Both the position numbers and the translations under genes were made by a program. From assembly GCF_902832885.1 (NCBI RefSeq), contig NZ_CADFDK010000021.1, positions 22,363-86,362 on the forward strand: 64,000 nt of DNA, given 5' to 3'. This DNA is from Burkholderia seminalis DSM 23518 (GTDB taxonomy: Bacteria > Pseudomonadota > Gammaproteobacteria > Burkholderiales > Burkholderiaceae). Shown here piece after piece: positions 34,681-43,596 of the stretch (position 1 is the first letter of the stretch; each line of letters begins with the position of its first letter). The notes under the pieces are model-generated. The model was not told the origin of the DNA and ran no database searches. It saw only the letters and a list, made by a program, of their open reading frames with translations.

Positions 34681-35091
34681 TACGTTTCCTGCAGGTATCA
34701 TGAAGCAATTTACAAAAACCGAAACGACAGTGACTCGTGCGACCACTGCCACCGACCCTCTACTAATAAATTTATTCTTTTTTGCAAACATACGATGTGG
34801 TGTTAGTTGAAATTTATACAACATCGTGAGACCGCGGGCGCCAGGGCCATAGTACCGCTGCTGATCCTACACGATGATATCGGCCTCGATTTTGGATCCT
34901 TTACCGCTTGGTCTTTCGACGATCTCTGCATCGATCAGCCGTCAGCAGATCGAAAGGGGTATTGGAGACTCCCACTGCGTTCTTTCGATTCGATTTATTG
35001 CGGTTTGAGAACTAGCCGGCGACTGATCGGCGTCTCTCGACCTGGTTCAGCCCAACAAAGTAACCGGGTTCCTGCAGGGCGCGCTGCAACG
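34681..35091. other. Gene-free stretch between cargo and traI
   Basis: The left part (34681-34830) is A/T-rich and can hold the promoter for the cupin and transporter genes. The right part lies past the traI stop. A plus-strand frame runs through but has no recognisable protein features. I see no RNA or clear terminator. Confidence 0.4.
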
Positions 35092-37986
35092 TCAGTCCGG
35101 CTCGATCTGTATCTGCTGGGCAGCTTGCTGGCGTCGCTGGCGCTGCGGCCGGTCATTCGTCTGCTCTGCCAACTCATGCTCACGCAGCGTTTCGATGGCG
35201 CTCGACTTATCTTGGTGACGTGATACGGCCGCCCGAGCAAGAATTGCGTCGGTCGTAAAAATCTGGAGGTCGTCAACGGCCCGCGTGAGGCCGACATAGA
35301 AGCTGCGGTCACCGAAAATACGACGCACCGTCATCGCGACGTCAGACTGGCGCCGAGCATCTTCCGGATCACGCTCCATTTTGTGTGCGGGGATATGCAG
35401 CATGGCTTGCTCGCGGGTTGCGCCCTGGCCCGCGTGGACCGTCGCCGCATAGGCATGATCCCAATGGCGCTGCGCGTCTAGATCCCAGGGAATTTCCTTG
35501 CCATCCGCCAGCCGTAGGACCGCCTGGTTCTCGTGGACAGAAACGACGGTCGCCTCGTGGCCATTCTTGACGAGCTCGTCGCCGCGGGTAAAGCGAATGA
35601 CGTCACGCGCGGCAAGACTCCTCGTTTCCGAGAGATACACCTCCACCCGGTTGTACTTCTTCGGCTCCCACTCCATTAGAGAGCCGTCGGACTTCCGGAG
35701 AACGACGATACCCTCGTCGGGTCGAGTACCCTCAACGCGCATGTATTCGCCGCGGGACGCGAGAATTTTCTGATAGTCCCGACCAAACCGGACGGTCATA
35801 TCCCTGGTGTAATACTGCGCCTCCTTCTGCTTCGCCCGGGTCATGTCTCCGTCGGACCGGAGGATGGTGTGCTCCGAGTCGTTGACATCCAGCTCGCCGT
35901 GCGCCTGCAGTTCAGCCCGAACCGCATTGTTGATCTCGACGCGATCCTCGTTAAACGGTGTGATGATGATGGTCTGATTTCTTCGCGGTCCCCGGTCGAC
36001 GTACTGGCGCGCCATCAGGTCGATCAGGTCTTGCGGATTGTCGTGTTCTGTCACGCGCCCAGCTTGCTCGAGGAAGTCAAAGGCGCGAGCGTTGCGAGCG
36101 AGGTTCAGGTCGGTGAGGGGCTCATCTACCGCAAGGTCGGCTGTGCCCACGGTGATCGCGACTGCCTGCTGCAGCTCGGGATTCTTCTGGCGCTGGATCT
36201 GGGTCATCTGAGCGGTGGCCACGCCCTCGTCCTGCAGGATCTCAAACGGTTTACCTGCTTCGATGGCCTGCAGCTGGAGGCGGTCTCCGAGGAGAATGAC
36301 CTTCGCATCTGCTCGTTCCGCCATCTTAAATAGGCGCGCCATTTGCCGTTGGGCGAGGAATGACGACTCGTCGACAAGCCAGAGCTCGCGCTCCCGCGAC
36401 AAGTCCGGTACATACTCGCGCAGCAGCTTCAGATCATCCTGGCGCCGCTGCTCATGGATCTCGAACATCGTCACCGTATCGGCCTTGATACCCGAATCGT
36501 TCTCGAGCTGCTTGGCAGCCTGGCCGGTAGCCGCCATCCCTCGGACGAGCCAGCCCTGCTCGTGCGCGACCTGGACGGTTCCCTTGACCATCGTGGTTTT
36601 TCCCACGCCGGCGAGACCCTGAACCGTGACGATCCGGTCTTTGCTAGTCAGTGCATGCTCGATCGCACCTCGCTGGCCTGGGGTGTAGTCGAAGGTGGGA
36701 TCGTTCCGCTCCACGCGCGCGGCGGCGATGGCCTGTTCGATCCTGGACCGGACCAGTTCGGCTGGCGCTATCGCCGGCGTCGCGTCTCGCTGCGCGAGCG
36801 CATTTTCGACCGTCCAGCGCTCCGTGTTGAGCATCTTCTCGGTGGTGATGTTGCCGTCCGGAAGGTCGACAATCTTGCCCTGATCGACCAGCTTCTTGTA
36901 CGCATCGAGAATCTGATTTGGAGACGTTCGCCCGACCGCGTGCTCCAGCGCGGTTTTGACCAGGTCATATTGGTTCAGCACGATTTCGCGCTCACCAAGG
37001 TGAGACGCTGCAAACCGCAAGGCCTCGATACCGGACAACTTGACGACCCGTGCATCCGTTCCCGCTTCCCGCGCCTCGCGTGCTTTCTGCTGGATGACGC
37101 TGTAGTCGAGGTCGACTGTCTGTGCGCGCTCACGCCATTGAACTGACAAGGCGTCATGGTCGACACCAACCTTCCGTTCACGGGTGGCCAACACCGCGCG
37201 CTCCTTCTCCGCCGGCGTCGCGCTCGTCGGATCGATCCCATTTGCACGCAGCCATCGGTCGCGCGCGGCGGAACGCTGGCTGAAGTGCTCGATCTGCTCT
37301 CGGGTGATGCCGACCAACTCAAAGTTTCCGTTCTTGTCCGGCGAAGTAATGGCATAGCCACGCTTCTGCAATTCGCGTGCGAGCGAAGAAGTGTAGACGG
37401 CGCCGATCACCTTCTGCTGCACGTACAGCTCATCATTGGTCAGCGATCGCCATTCGCCGTCTGAGCGCTGGGTGGCGTTCATGATCAGCGCATGAGTATG
37501 GGTGTCGGGGTCGAGGTCGCGGCTCGTATTGTGGCGAAAGAGGGCGGCTACAACGTTGCCGGTCGGTTCGACAAGCGTCTCGCCATCGACCGTTTTGCGT
37601 GCCTGCGCGACATACGCCTCGACGTACTTGAGCGCCTCCTTGACGGCTTCTTCATGGGCGAGACGGACGTCGCGATCTTCGAAAACTTCGGCAGCGATAC
37701 TGACGCTCTTCGGTGCCGAAAAGGTCAAGTCTATCCCAGGCCGATGTACAACTTCGGGCTCGCCATTCTCGTCCAGGACGACTCGACCAAGCTGCTGGTC
37801 TCCGACCCGTCCAGACAGCAGCTTGAAAAACACATTGCGATCGACTTGCCCGTTCAGACCGAGGGTGGCCGTACCCTTGCCGAACCAGGCGGAATGCTCG
37901 AGCCCCTGATCGGTGGTGTAGTAGTTATCCTTCGAAAAATAGTGGAGTGCCTGGCCGGCGCTGCCGACATTGTGCATGCTCATCAT
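35092..37986 (-). CDS. traI: TraI/TrwC-type MobF relaxase-helicase
   Basis: 964 residues, close to TrwC length and shorter than F TraI (1756). N-terminal relaxase: catalytic tyrosine candidates Y16 and Y22/Y23, IDLTFSAPKSVSIAAE, and the metal-binding HIS motif in DLDPDTHTHALIMNAT. The helicase part has Walker A GLAGVGKTTMV near residue 462, WLVDESSFL (motif II), LGDRLQLQAIEAG and a C-terminal UvrD/RecD-like end (AATVHAGQGATREQA, YVGLTRA). It nicks oriT and unwinds the transferred strand. Six bases separate it from traD. Confidence 0.97.
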   Translation of the reverse strand: MMSMHNVGSAGQALHYFSKDNYYTTDQGLEHSAWFGKGTATLGLNGQVDRNVFFKLLSGRVGDQQLGRVVLDENGEPEVVHRPGIDLTFSAPKSVSIAAEVFEDRDVRLAHEEAVKEALKYVEAYVAQARKTVDGETLVEPTGNVVAALFRHNTSRDLDPDTHTHALIMNATQRSDGEWRSLTNDELYVQQKVIGAVYTSSLARELQKRGYAITSPDKNGNFELVGITREQIEHFSQRSAARDRWLRANGIDPTSATPAEKERAVLATRERKVGVDHDALSVQWRERAQTVDLDYSVIQQKAREAREAGTDARVVKLSGIEALRFAASHLGEREIVLNQYDLVKTALEHAVGRTSPNQILDAYKKLVDQGKIVDLPDGNITTEKMLNTERWTVENALAQRDATPAIAPAELVRSRIEQAIAAARVERNDPTFDYTPGQRGAIEHALTSKDRIVTVQGLAGVGKTTMVKGTVQVAHEQGWLVRGMAATGQAAKQLENDSGIKADTVTMFEIHEQRRQDDLKLLREYVPDLSRERELWLVDESSFLAQRQMARLFKMAERADAKVILLGDRLQLQAIEAGKPFEILQDEGVATAQMTQIQRQKNPELQQAVAITVGTADLAVDEPLTDLNLARNARAFDFLEQAGRVTEHDNPQDLIDLMARQYVDRGPRRNQTIIITPFNEDRVEINNAVRAELQAHGELDVNDSEHTILRSDGDMTRAKQKEAQYYTRDMTVRFGRDYQKILASRGEYMRVEGTRPDEGIVVLRKSDGSLMEWEPKKYNRVEVYLSETRSLAARDVIRFTRGDELVKNGHEATVVSVHENQAVLRLADGKEIPWDLDAQRHWDHAYAATVHAGQGATREQAMLHIPAHKMERDPEDARRQSDVAMTVRRIFGDRSFYVGLTRAVDDLQIFTTDAILARAAVSRHQDKSSAIETLREHELAEQTNDRPQRQRRQQAAQQIQIEPD

Positions 37987-37992
37987 CGCGCG

Positions 37993-40110
37993 TCACCCCA
38001 ACAAGTCACCGAGACCGGCGCGGCCGGTCGGCCGTTGGCCGGCACCCGGTTCGCGGGGAGTCGACGCACCGTGAACCTCGCCGGTGTCGCCGTCCACGAC
38101 TTCACCCGTCGCCAGCACAACCAGATTCGAAGTGGCCGGGTCCGATTCAGCGCCGGTCGACGTGGCCGCAACGTCATCCGCACGGGACGCCGCAGCTGCC
38201 GGCATTTTGTTCGCGGCAGACGAGCCTGCGGATGGCACCGATTGCTCCGCGGACGAAGACGTCGCAGTCGCGTCGGTTGGCGCGGGTGACGGGGATGGTG
38301 CAGTTTCTGCCGGCGCCGCGGAACCGGGTGCGGGCGGCGACAGCGCCGCGTGGCCACCGGGTGCGGCGTGTGCAGTAAGCCACGTGTCAAAAGTCCGACG
38401 GGGAATGAACGGTGTGGCAATTTCGGGCCGATGCGTATATTTGTATCTCACCCGTGCGACGGGGTAATCGCTGGGTGTAACCAGATAGCCCTCCATGTCG
38501 GGCAGACGTAAGATCTCGGAAGAGAGGACAAGATCCCGAAGGTTACGGCGCGCGAAGACACTCATACCGTCGCGACGCTCATCGATCCCGAGATTGAGAC
38601 TTTCCTCTTTCTCGTCCAGATCAGCCTGCCCGATCGCGTTGGCCAACGCCTTGGCGGCGTCACCGTCGGTCACGCGCAACAGGAGCTTGGTCTGACATCC
38701 GGAGATGATCGTGCGCGCAAGGTGCTCGCCATAGATCAAGAAGAGTAGCGAGAAATCCTGGATGCCGATCACAAAGCAACCGCCAAACTTGCGAATGTTC
38801 GTCACGGCGAGCTTCATGATCTCCAGTTTCTGCAGCGTAGGGAGCTCGTCGTAGAAATACCAGAGGCGTTCGCGATGAATCGGCTTGAGCGCAAGAAGCG
38901 AGCGGATTGCGATGTCACACCAGAGGCTGATTAGCGGAAGTAGGGCGGTTTTCTGCTCTTCGTTGACGGTAATGAACAGCCAGGAATCGTCGTCTTCGTC
39001 CTCATTCTGAATCCACTCGCGGATCGAAAACGGTTCACCTTCGTCATGCAGGTAGCGGAAGCAATCAAGCTGGTTCTGCACGGTCATCTTGAGGCTCATG
39101 CCCGTACGCTCAGTGATCGGATCAACGTAAGTGGCGGCAGACTCGTTCGCGAGGATGGCGTGTAATTCGTCCAGATTGCTGTGGGCGATGGCCTTGTACA
39201 GCGCGGCGTTGGTTCGCTTGTTGTCGTCACCGAGCGCACGGACCGCGCCCTTGAAGACCATGCGCCCGGCGATGGCGAAGAACGGATCCGGAACGTTCGG
39301 CGGAATCGGGATAAGCCCCTCTGCCAGCCCGTCGTAATGGATTTCACCCTGGATTTCGCGCCACACGTTCCAGTTGGGACTGCGCGCATCGAGCGGATTC
39401 AGGATGATGTCCTTGCCTTCCCGAAAAAAGGTAGCCGTGAACTCGCCCGACGGGTCATAGACGATCGCTCGCTTTTTGTTGGCGCGGACCTGCTCCATCA
39501 GCGCGAAAAACTGCTGAGACTTGCCGCTACCCTGGGCACCGGCGAAGAGCGTACCGAGCACTTCGGCCTTCTTGCGCATCGGCACGCCGGCGATGCGGTA
39601 CGGGCTGGCGTCGTCTCGGCTTTCCAGTTCCTTGACCAGTGCTTTCGGTTTGACGAGCCTTGCACCGCGAACCTGCTTCTCGGCGAGTTTTCCGCGACCG
39701 TACTCCATCCAGAACAGGACGGAAAGAAACGTCACGGCTATAGCGGTAAGAACAGCGTACAGGGCGGCATTTCGCGCATAGACGAAAAACTCTTCGGCGG
39801 CATCGTCGGTAAATGACAGCGCGGCGGCTGGCGGCAATTCCGTGTCGTTGCTGCCGAAGTGGAACGAGACGTTCGGATTGGCCATGGGCACGACGGTGAG
39901 GATTTCAGCCTCGACGTGCTTGGCCGCCAAATAGCGCGTTTCGGCCGACGTGACGAAATACAGGTATGCGCCGCCGGCCAGCGCGCCGACGAGAATGCCC
40001 GCGATGACCACCGCCACGACCGCGCTGGTGAGGAGTTTTGCCTGCTGCCACCAGAGGGCGGTTCCCCGAGAAAAAGTCGCAAAACCGTTGGGCGAGCGTT
40101 GATCAGCCAT
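37993..40110 (-). CDS. traD: TraD, coupling protein (VirD4 type)
   Basis: 705 residues from MADQRSPNG. Two N-terminal membrane helices, Walker A GAQGSGKSQQFF near residue 192, YDPSGEFTATFF, Walker B-like WYFYDELPTLQKLE near residue 420, and FVIGIQDFSLLFLIYGE. The C-terminal 110 residues are a low-complexity Ala/Ser/Pro tail. It couples the relaxosome to the secretion channel. Overlaps the end of the RHH gene by eight bases. Confidence 0.96.
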   Translation of the reverse strand: MADQRSPNGFATFSRGTALWWQQAKLLTSAVVAVVIAGILVGALAGGAYLYFVTSAETRYLAAKHVEAEILTVVPMANPNVSFHFGSNDTELPPAAALSFTDDAAEEFFVYARNAALYAVLTAIAVTFLSVLFWMEYGRGKLAEKQVRGARLVKPKALVKELESRDDASPYRIAGVPMRKKAEVLGTLFAGAQGSGKSQQFFALMEQVRANKKRAIVYDPSGEFTATFFREGKDIILNPLDARSPNWNVWREIQGEIHYDGLAEGLIPIPPNVPDPFFAIAGRMVFKGAVRALGDDNKRTNAALYKAIAHSNLDELHAILANESAATYVDPITERTGMSLKMTVQNQLDCFRYLHDEGEPFSIREWIQNEDEDDDSWLFITVNEEQKTALLPLISLWCDIAIRSLLALKPIHRERLWYFYDELPTLQKLEIMKLAVTNIRKFGGCFVIGIQDFSLLFLIYGEHLARTIISGCQTKLLLRVTDGDAAKALANAIGQADLDEKEESLNLGIDERRDGMSVFARRNLRDLVLSSEILRLPDMEGYLVTPSDYPVARVRYKYTHRPEIATPFIPRRTFDTWLTAHAAPGGHAALSPPAPGSAAPAETAPSPSPAPTDATATSSSAEQSVPSAGSSAANKMPAAAASRADDVAATSTGAESDPATSNLVVLATGEVVDGDTGEVHGASTPREPGAGQRPTGRAGLGDLLG

Positions 40111-40519
40111 TGCTCTCTCCCAGCAGTTTCTTGGTGGCGGCCTCGGCACGATCCTGTGCCTGATGTAGGAACTGGATGTTCCTGTCGCTGACGATTGTCG
40201 TCAGCACCTCGCGACAGAGATAGATCGCTCGAACAAGATCGGTTGGAAGCAGATGGGAAGAATTCCCACCGGCATGTGCGGCTTGGCCGTTCGCCGCTTG
40301 TGCGGAAATCGGTATAGCGGAGAGCAGCGCGTTCAGCCGCTTTTCAATCTGTTCGACGTTATCGTTCACGATCCCGCGAACGAGGATTTGACGACAAAAC
40401 TCCGCTACCGGAACGCCAGCCTCGTTTGCCTTTCTGCGATAGAACTCGTTGGTGGGTCTATCGAAACGAAGGGTGATACGCTCGGATTTGCCTTTGCTGG
40501 CGTGACTTGATCGTGGCAT
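40103..40519 (-). CDS. Ribbon-helix-helix relaxosome accessory protein (MobC/TrwA/TraM-like)
   Basis: 138 residues from MPRSSHAS; GAGG stands upstream. The segment SERITLRFDRPTNEFYRRKA with VPVAEFCRQILVRGI is a ribbon-helix-helix fold of the mobilization-accessory kind. The C-terminus is helical. As the first gene next to oriT it should bind repeats there, help the relaxase nick and repress its own promoter. Same operon as traD and traI. Confidence 0.8.
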   Translation of the reverse strand: MPRSSHASKGKSERITLRFDRPTNEFYRRKANEAGVPVAEFCRQILVRGIVNDNVEQIEKRLNALLSAIPISAQAANGQAAHAGGNSSHLLPTDLVRAIYLCREVLTTIVSDRNIQFLHQAQDRAEAATKKLLGESNG

Positions 40520-40597
40520 GTGCGCCTCAGCATACACATCGCCCCATTTTTCCCCGACCGACCTTCTAAAGAGGTCAGCTAATCAAATAGTTACGTC

Positions 40598-40632
40598 ATT
40601 ATAGTGGATGTAAATGGTTTTCGGTGTCTGCC
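40598..40632 (-). promoter_or_regulatory. Putative promoter of the RHH-traD-traI operon
   Basis: On the minus strand a perfect TATAAT lies at 40603-40598, about 80 bases before the RHH start. The expected -35 position falls on the first copy of the TTTCGGTGTCTGNC repeat (40619-40632), so a protein binding that repeat would block the promoter. The -35 itself is poor. Confidence 0.4.
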
Positions 40633-40899
40633 GCGTATGCATCCGGATTCGGTGCGCGATTGACAGCGACTTCTCTTTTATATTCATCGGCTTATCCTAT
40701 CGATAGCGTTTCGGTGTCTGACAATGTGGACTCCGATGTTTCCAAAATGCCCGCCATTTAGACACCTTTTCGTTACGGCGATGGCGAGATCTTCGCAGAC
40801 ATGCGACGTTTGGCTGCCACGTTCCAGCCTTATGCAGCAAGGTATTGCGCGATTTGAGATGTGCTTCGGTGGCAGCGCGTATGCGTTTCGGTGTCTGCC
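40619..40899 (+). repeat. Three direct repeats TTTCGGTGTCTGNC beside oriT
   Basis: Copies at 40619-40632, 40709-40722 and 40886-40899. The last two share a longer context, GCGTTTCGGTGTCTG then (A/C)CA(A/G)TGT. Their place between the RHH gene and the nic region makes them likely binding sites for the accessory protein or the relaxase. Confidence 0.7.
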
Positions 40900-40902
40900 A
40901 GT

Positions 40903-41011
40903 GTAGAGCCTTGCTCAGCAAGGCTCTACACACCCGCAACGGAGTTGCGTGGTGTGTGACCGTCTGGTCGGGGGGTGGGGCTTGCCCCACGGGTCGCCCC
41001 CCCGGACGGAC
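40903..41011 (+). other. Predicted origin of transfer (oriT) with nic site
   Basis: Four structures in a row: a perfect 13-bp inverted repeat (40903-40915 with 40917-40929); the pair CGCAAC/GTTGCG (40935-40940, 40944-40949); directly after it GTGGTGTGT then G; and a GC-rich stem around GTGGGGC TT GCCCCAC (40975-40990). In F, an inverted repeat is likewise followed at once by GTGGGGTGT, cut before the next G; eight of those nine bases match here. The cut is therefore expected between 40957 and 40958 on the strand given. Confidence 0.7.
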
Positions 41012-41309
41012 GGTATCTGGATGGTGATGCCCGGACGGGTCGGGGTATCACCGGTTTTTCAGCAGGCGTCGCGATCGGCATCGCAGCCAGCAAGAGCGAG
41101 GATTTCGTTCCATTGAGGCGTTCGCCTGGTTGAGTCATAGACGCGATTTGCAGGATTTCCTTGGCACGAGGGACGGACGAGAAAAGCAGAAACGGTAGGC
41201 GAGCGTCGATCCGTTCAGCACAGGGAAAAAACGGAATAGGAAGGATGATCGGAGGCAGGGAGTGGGCTGGGAGAAATTCGGAGCGACGAGGGTGGTTATG
41301 CCACGCAGG

Positions 41310-41446
41310 TTTTCCACATATCCACGGGTCCGGACCGACGTCGCGATGCATCAACATCGCAAGAGCGTCGGCCGCGCGCCGTTTTCCACAACGGTGTTGG
41401 TTGTGGGAAACGGGAGAAGCGCGGGGACCAGTGGGTATGTGGGAAA
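41310..41446. other. Cluster of DnaA-box-like sequences, possible oriV
   Basis: TTTTCCACA occurs at 41310-41318 and 41382-41390, and TTTCCCACA on the other strand at 41410-41402 and 41446-41438. The consensus is TT(A/T)TNCACA, so two fit and two have one mismatch. The middle two form an inverted pair. There is no supported gene between 41012 and 42233, and no replication protein gene in the window, so origin function is only a suggestion. Confidence 0.45.
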
Positions 41447-41556
41447 CCTGCCGGCGTGCGCAGATTTCGGTCGTGGATAGATGGGCGCCGAGCAATAGCC
41501 AGAGAGAAAACGCTGTGAGCACGGTTGGTTTGCCGGTTTTCGGCGGGCGCGACTTT

Positions 41557-42115
41557 GCGGCCGCCGAACTGAGACTGCGCAATGCATGCATTGGGCACTG
41601 GAGGGGTGGTCCGCGCGGGGCGGCGCCCGCGGAGGCGGGCGGGTGCCGTCCCGCGCGGCGACAGCTGCACAAGCACGGCGGCGTCGACTAAATGCGCGAG
41701 GCGGTTGAGGCGGCGGCCGCGACGTTGGCGGCCGCCGCGCTCGAGCTGCGCAATGCGTGCATTGCGTCTGGGTGGATGGTCCGCGCCGGGCGGCGGCCGC
41801 GGAATGGCGCGGGCGACGCCCGGCCCGGCGACAGCATGAAAGTTGCGATGCCGGGGCTCGGCGAGCTGGTTGGACGGGCCGGCGGCCGCGACGGTGGCGG
41901 CCGCCGTGCTCGAGCTGCGCAATGCGAGCATTGCGCTCTGGCTAGGTGGTCCGCGCGGGGCGGCGGCCGCGCGAAATCGGGGGTGACGCCCCGCGCGGCG
42001 ACAGCAGGAAAAATGCGGGTGCGCCGGATCAGCGCTCCGAGCGGTTGCGTCGGCGGCAACGACGGTGCCGGCCGCTGCGCGCGAGTCGCGCAGCGGGCAA
42101 TTGCGCCGCGACGGA
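41557..42115. repeat. About 170-bp GC-rich tandem repeat, three copies and a remnant
   Basis: Each unit carries a palindromic core GCAATGCNNGCATTG (starting near 41578, 41749 and 41918), then GGTGGTCCGCGC(C/G)GGGCGGCG, then C(G/C)CGGCGACAGC. The stretch GCGGCCGCGACGNTGGCGG precedes the second and third cores. A fourth, worn copy begins near 42053. The spacing is 171 and 169 bases. Frames crossing it on both strands are repetitive and not credible genes. Confidence 0.85.
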
Positions 42116-42233
42116 TGAGGCGCGGGGCAGCGGTGCGACACCGGGGTATCAGGCCCCAGTCCTTTCCGTTGCGCGGCCGAATTCCGTTACACTTCGCGGC
42201 AAGGGGGAGGGGCAAAATGGAGTGATAGAGGCC

Positions 42234-42545
42234 ATGACAGCAGATGCAGGGAAGACAGCGCGCAAGCCGCGATCGATCGAAGACGAGATCGCGAGGACGG
42301 CGGCGAAGCTGAAAAAGCTGCAGGACCAACAGCGCGAGATGATCCGCAGGGAACGCGAGCGGAATCACAAGGCGGTGCTCGAGCTGCTGCGCGCGGAAGG
42401 GCTCGACGAGATCCCGGCGGAACAGTGGAAAGAGCGGCTCGAGGCGGTAAAAGTCGCACTCGCGAAACCGGGTGAGACCCCGGTGCCGGCGAAACCCGCC
42501 CAGGGCGTGCCGCCAGCCGCTGTCGCCGACGGCGCGTCGGTGTGA
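42234..42545 (+). CDS. Small coiled-coil protein
   Basis: 103 residues starting MTADAGKTARKPRSIEDEIA. Residues about 15-45 are a charged coiled coil (KLKKLQDQQREMIRRERERN), followed by a helical domain (AVLELLRAEGLDEIPAEQWK) and a Pro/Ala tail. It resembles small mobilization or plasmid-stability proteins in composition only. GAGG lies just upstream. Confidence 0.6.
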   Translation: MTADAGKTARKPRSIEDEIARTAAKLKKLQDQQREMIRRERERNHKAVLELLRAEGLDEIPAEQWKERLEAVKVALAKPGETPVPAKPAQGVPPAAVADGASV

Positions 42546-42550
42546 TAGTT

Positions 42551-42690
42551 GGGGCAATCCGGCGACGCGCGAAGTATGCGCGGAGCGGGATTGCCCCGAT
42601 TCATTTGCGCAGCGCGCAAACAGGCTAACGCATTGGTCGCGGGCTGGCGGGTGGTCGCGGCGTAGCGGCGAGCGCCCGCCAGCCCGCGAC
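42551..42690. other. Three consecutive perfect hairpins
   Basis: Arms 42551-42560 with 42588-42597 (10 bp), 42604-42610 with 42614-42620 (7 bp) and 42636-42651 with 42675-42690 (16 bp). They fill the gap between the coiled-coil gene and the antitoxin gene, which end toward each other. They may act as a bidirectional terminator, but the third is far longer than needed and has no U run. Confidence 0.7.
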
Positions 42691-42709
42691 GCCGCGCAAA
42701 AATCCCGGC

Positions 42710-43009
42710 TCAGGCGTGCTCGTGTACAGGCGTCGTTACGGTCAAAGTGAGGCCGAGCGCGCGCACCACACGCAGGATCGTCGCGAATTCCGGGTTGCCG
42801 TGCTCGTCCAGCGCTTTGTAGAGGCTTTCGCGGCCAACGCCCGCATCGCGGGCAATCTGCGTCATGCCGCGCGCACGCGCCACAGTGCCGATGGCTTCCT
42901 GAATGTCGGCAGAATCGCCCGTCTCGAACGAAACCCGCAGATATTCGGCCTGCGCCTCGGGTGTGTCGAGGTATTCGGCCGCGTCGAACGGCGTTGTCTT
43001 GATACCCAT
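42710..43009 (-). CDS. HigA-type antitoxin (addiction module antidote)
   Basis: 99 residues from MGIKTTPFDAAEYLDTPEAQ, the usual opening of this antidote family. Helix-turn-helix: GTVARARGMTQIARDAGVGRE then SLYKALDEHGNPEF and TILRVVRALGLTLT. Lies one base after the toxin stop. It should bind the toxin and repress the shared promoter. Confidence 0.93.
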   Translation of the reverse strand: MGIKTTPFDAAEYLDTPEAQAEYLRVSFETGDSADIQEAIGTVARARGMTQIARDAGVGRESLYKALDEHGNPEFATILRVVRALGLTLTVTTPVHEHA

Positions 43010-43010
43010 G

Positions 43011-43304
43011 TCAATCTCCCAATTGCGCCGAAAGCGCGATAGCGCGCTCAATGTCGCGCTGCTGCGTTGACTTGTCGCCACCGCATAGCAGGACGACGAG
43101 CGTTGAGCCTCGTTGGACAAAGTAGACGCGATAGCCGGGGCCGACGTGCACGCGCATTTCGCTCACCCCGGCACCCACCGATTTCACGTCTCCGTACTGG
43201 CCGCGTGCGAGACGTTGGATTCGCTTGGCGATCTGCGCGCGCGCGATGTGGTCGCGTAGGCCGCGCAACCATTTCGCGAAATCGTCTGTCTGCTCGATTC
43301 TCAT
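43011..43304 (-). CDS. RelE/HigB-type toxin
   Basis: 97 residues from MRIEQTDDFAKWLRGLRDHI. Contains KRIQRLARGQYGDVKSVGAG, VSEMRVHVGPGYRVYFVQRG and LLCGGDKSTQQRDIERAI, the pattern of the phage-derived Gp49-like/HigB toxins that cut mRNA at the ribosome. Toxin precedes antitoxin, as is usual in this family. Confidence 0.93.
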   Translation of the reverse strand: MRIEQTDDFAKWLRGLRDHIARAQIAKRIQRLARGQYGDVKSVGAGVSEMRVHVGPGYRVYFVQRGSTLVVLLCGGDKSTQQRDIERAIALSAQLGD

Positions 43305-43330
43305 ACCGTATATGGTATCCCATAGGATAC
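43303..43330. promoter_or_regulatory. Toxin-antitoxin operator
   Basis: GTATCC (43315-43320) and GGATAC (43325-43330) form a perfect inverted repeat; ATACC/GGTAT (43303-43307, 43314-43318) form a second one overlapping it and the toxin start codon. Position and symmetry fit autoregulation by the antitoxin. Confidence 0.6.
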
Positions 43331-43408
43331 ACAAATTCAAGGTGCATTCTGGCTACCGGCCGAACGGCCCAGCGACGCGATCCGTGCCCGTCGATGCGGG
43401 CACAGTTC

Positions 43409-43552
43409 TCATGCGACGCGCTCGACTTCTACAAACTGCGAGCCAAAGAGAGATTCCGCACGGGTCCAAGCCTCTTCGTAACTGCCTGCGTCGATGATCT
43501 CGACGTCGAATCCAGTCTCTGTCCTGTAGGTGATCGCCCATTGCATCGGCAT
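43409..43552 (-). CDS. Small acidic protein (47 residues)
   Basis: Starts MPMQWAITYRTETGFDVEII and ends QFVEVERVA. GGAG lies seven bases upstream. The frame is below the size usually tracked but reads like a small folded protein with two strands and a helix. It is the last gene of the run of very small genes from 45357 leftwards. Confidence 0.6.
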   Translation of the reverse strand: MPMQWAITYRTETGFDVEIIDAGSYEEAWTRAESLFGSQFVEVERVA

Positions 43553-43596
43553 GTCATGCTCCTTCGAAGTTGCCCGCCGGAGCGGGCACGGTTGCC

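Noticed and set aside
34807-35223. 138-residue plus-strand frame beside traI
   Set aside because: Half lies antisense to the traI end; no ribosome site or recognisable sequence.
40697-40990. 97-residue minus-strand frame in the oriT region
   Set aside because: Made by the direct repeats (QTPKR repeats) and the oriT palindromes; no ribosome site.
41557-42115. CRISPR array
   Set aside because: Units are about 170 bp and similar along their whole length; no short repeat with unique spacers and no cas genes.
41296-42141. 281-residue minus-strand frame through the tandem repeats
   Set aside because: Its amino-acid repeats simply mirror the 170-bp DNA repeats; Arg/Ala/Pro-rich, no ribosome site.
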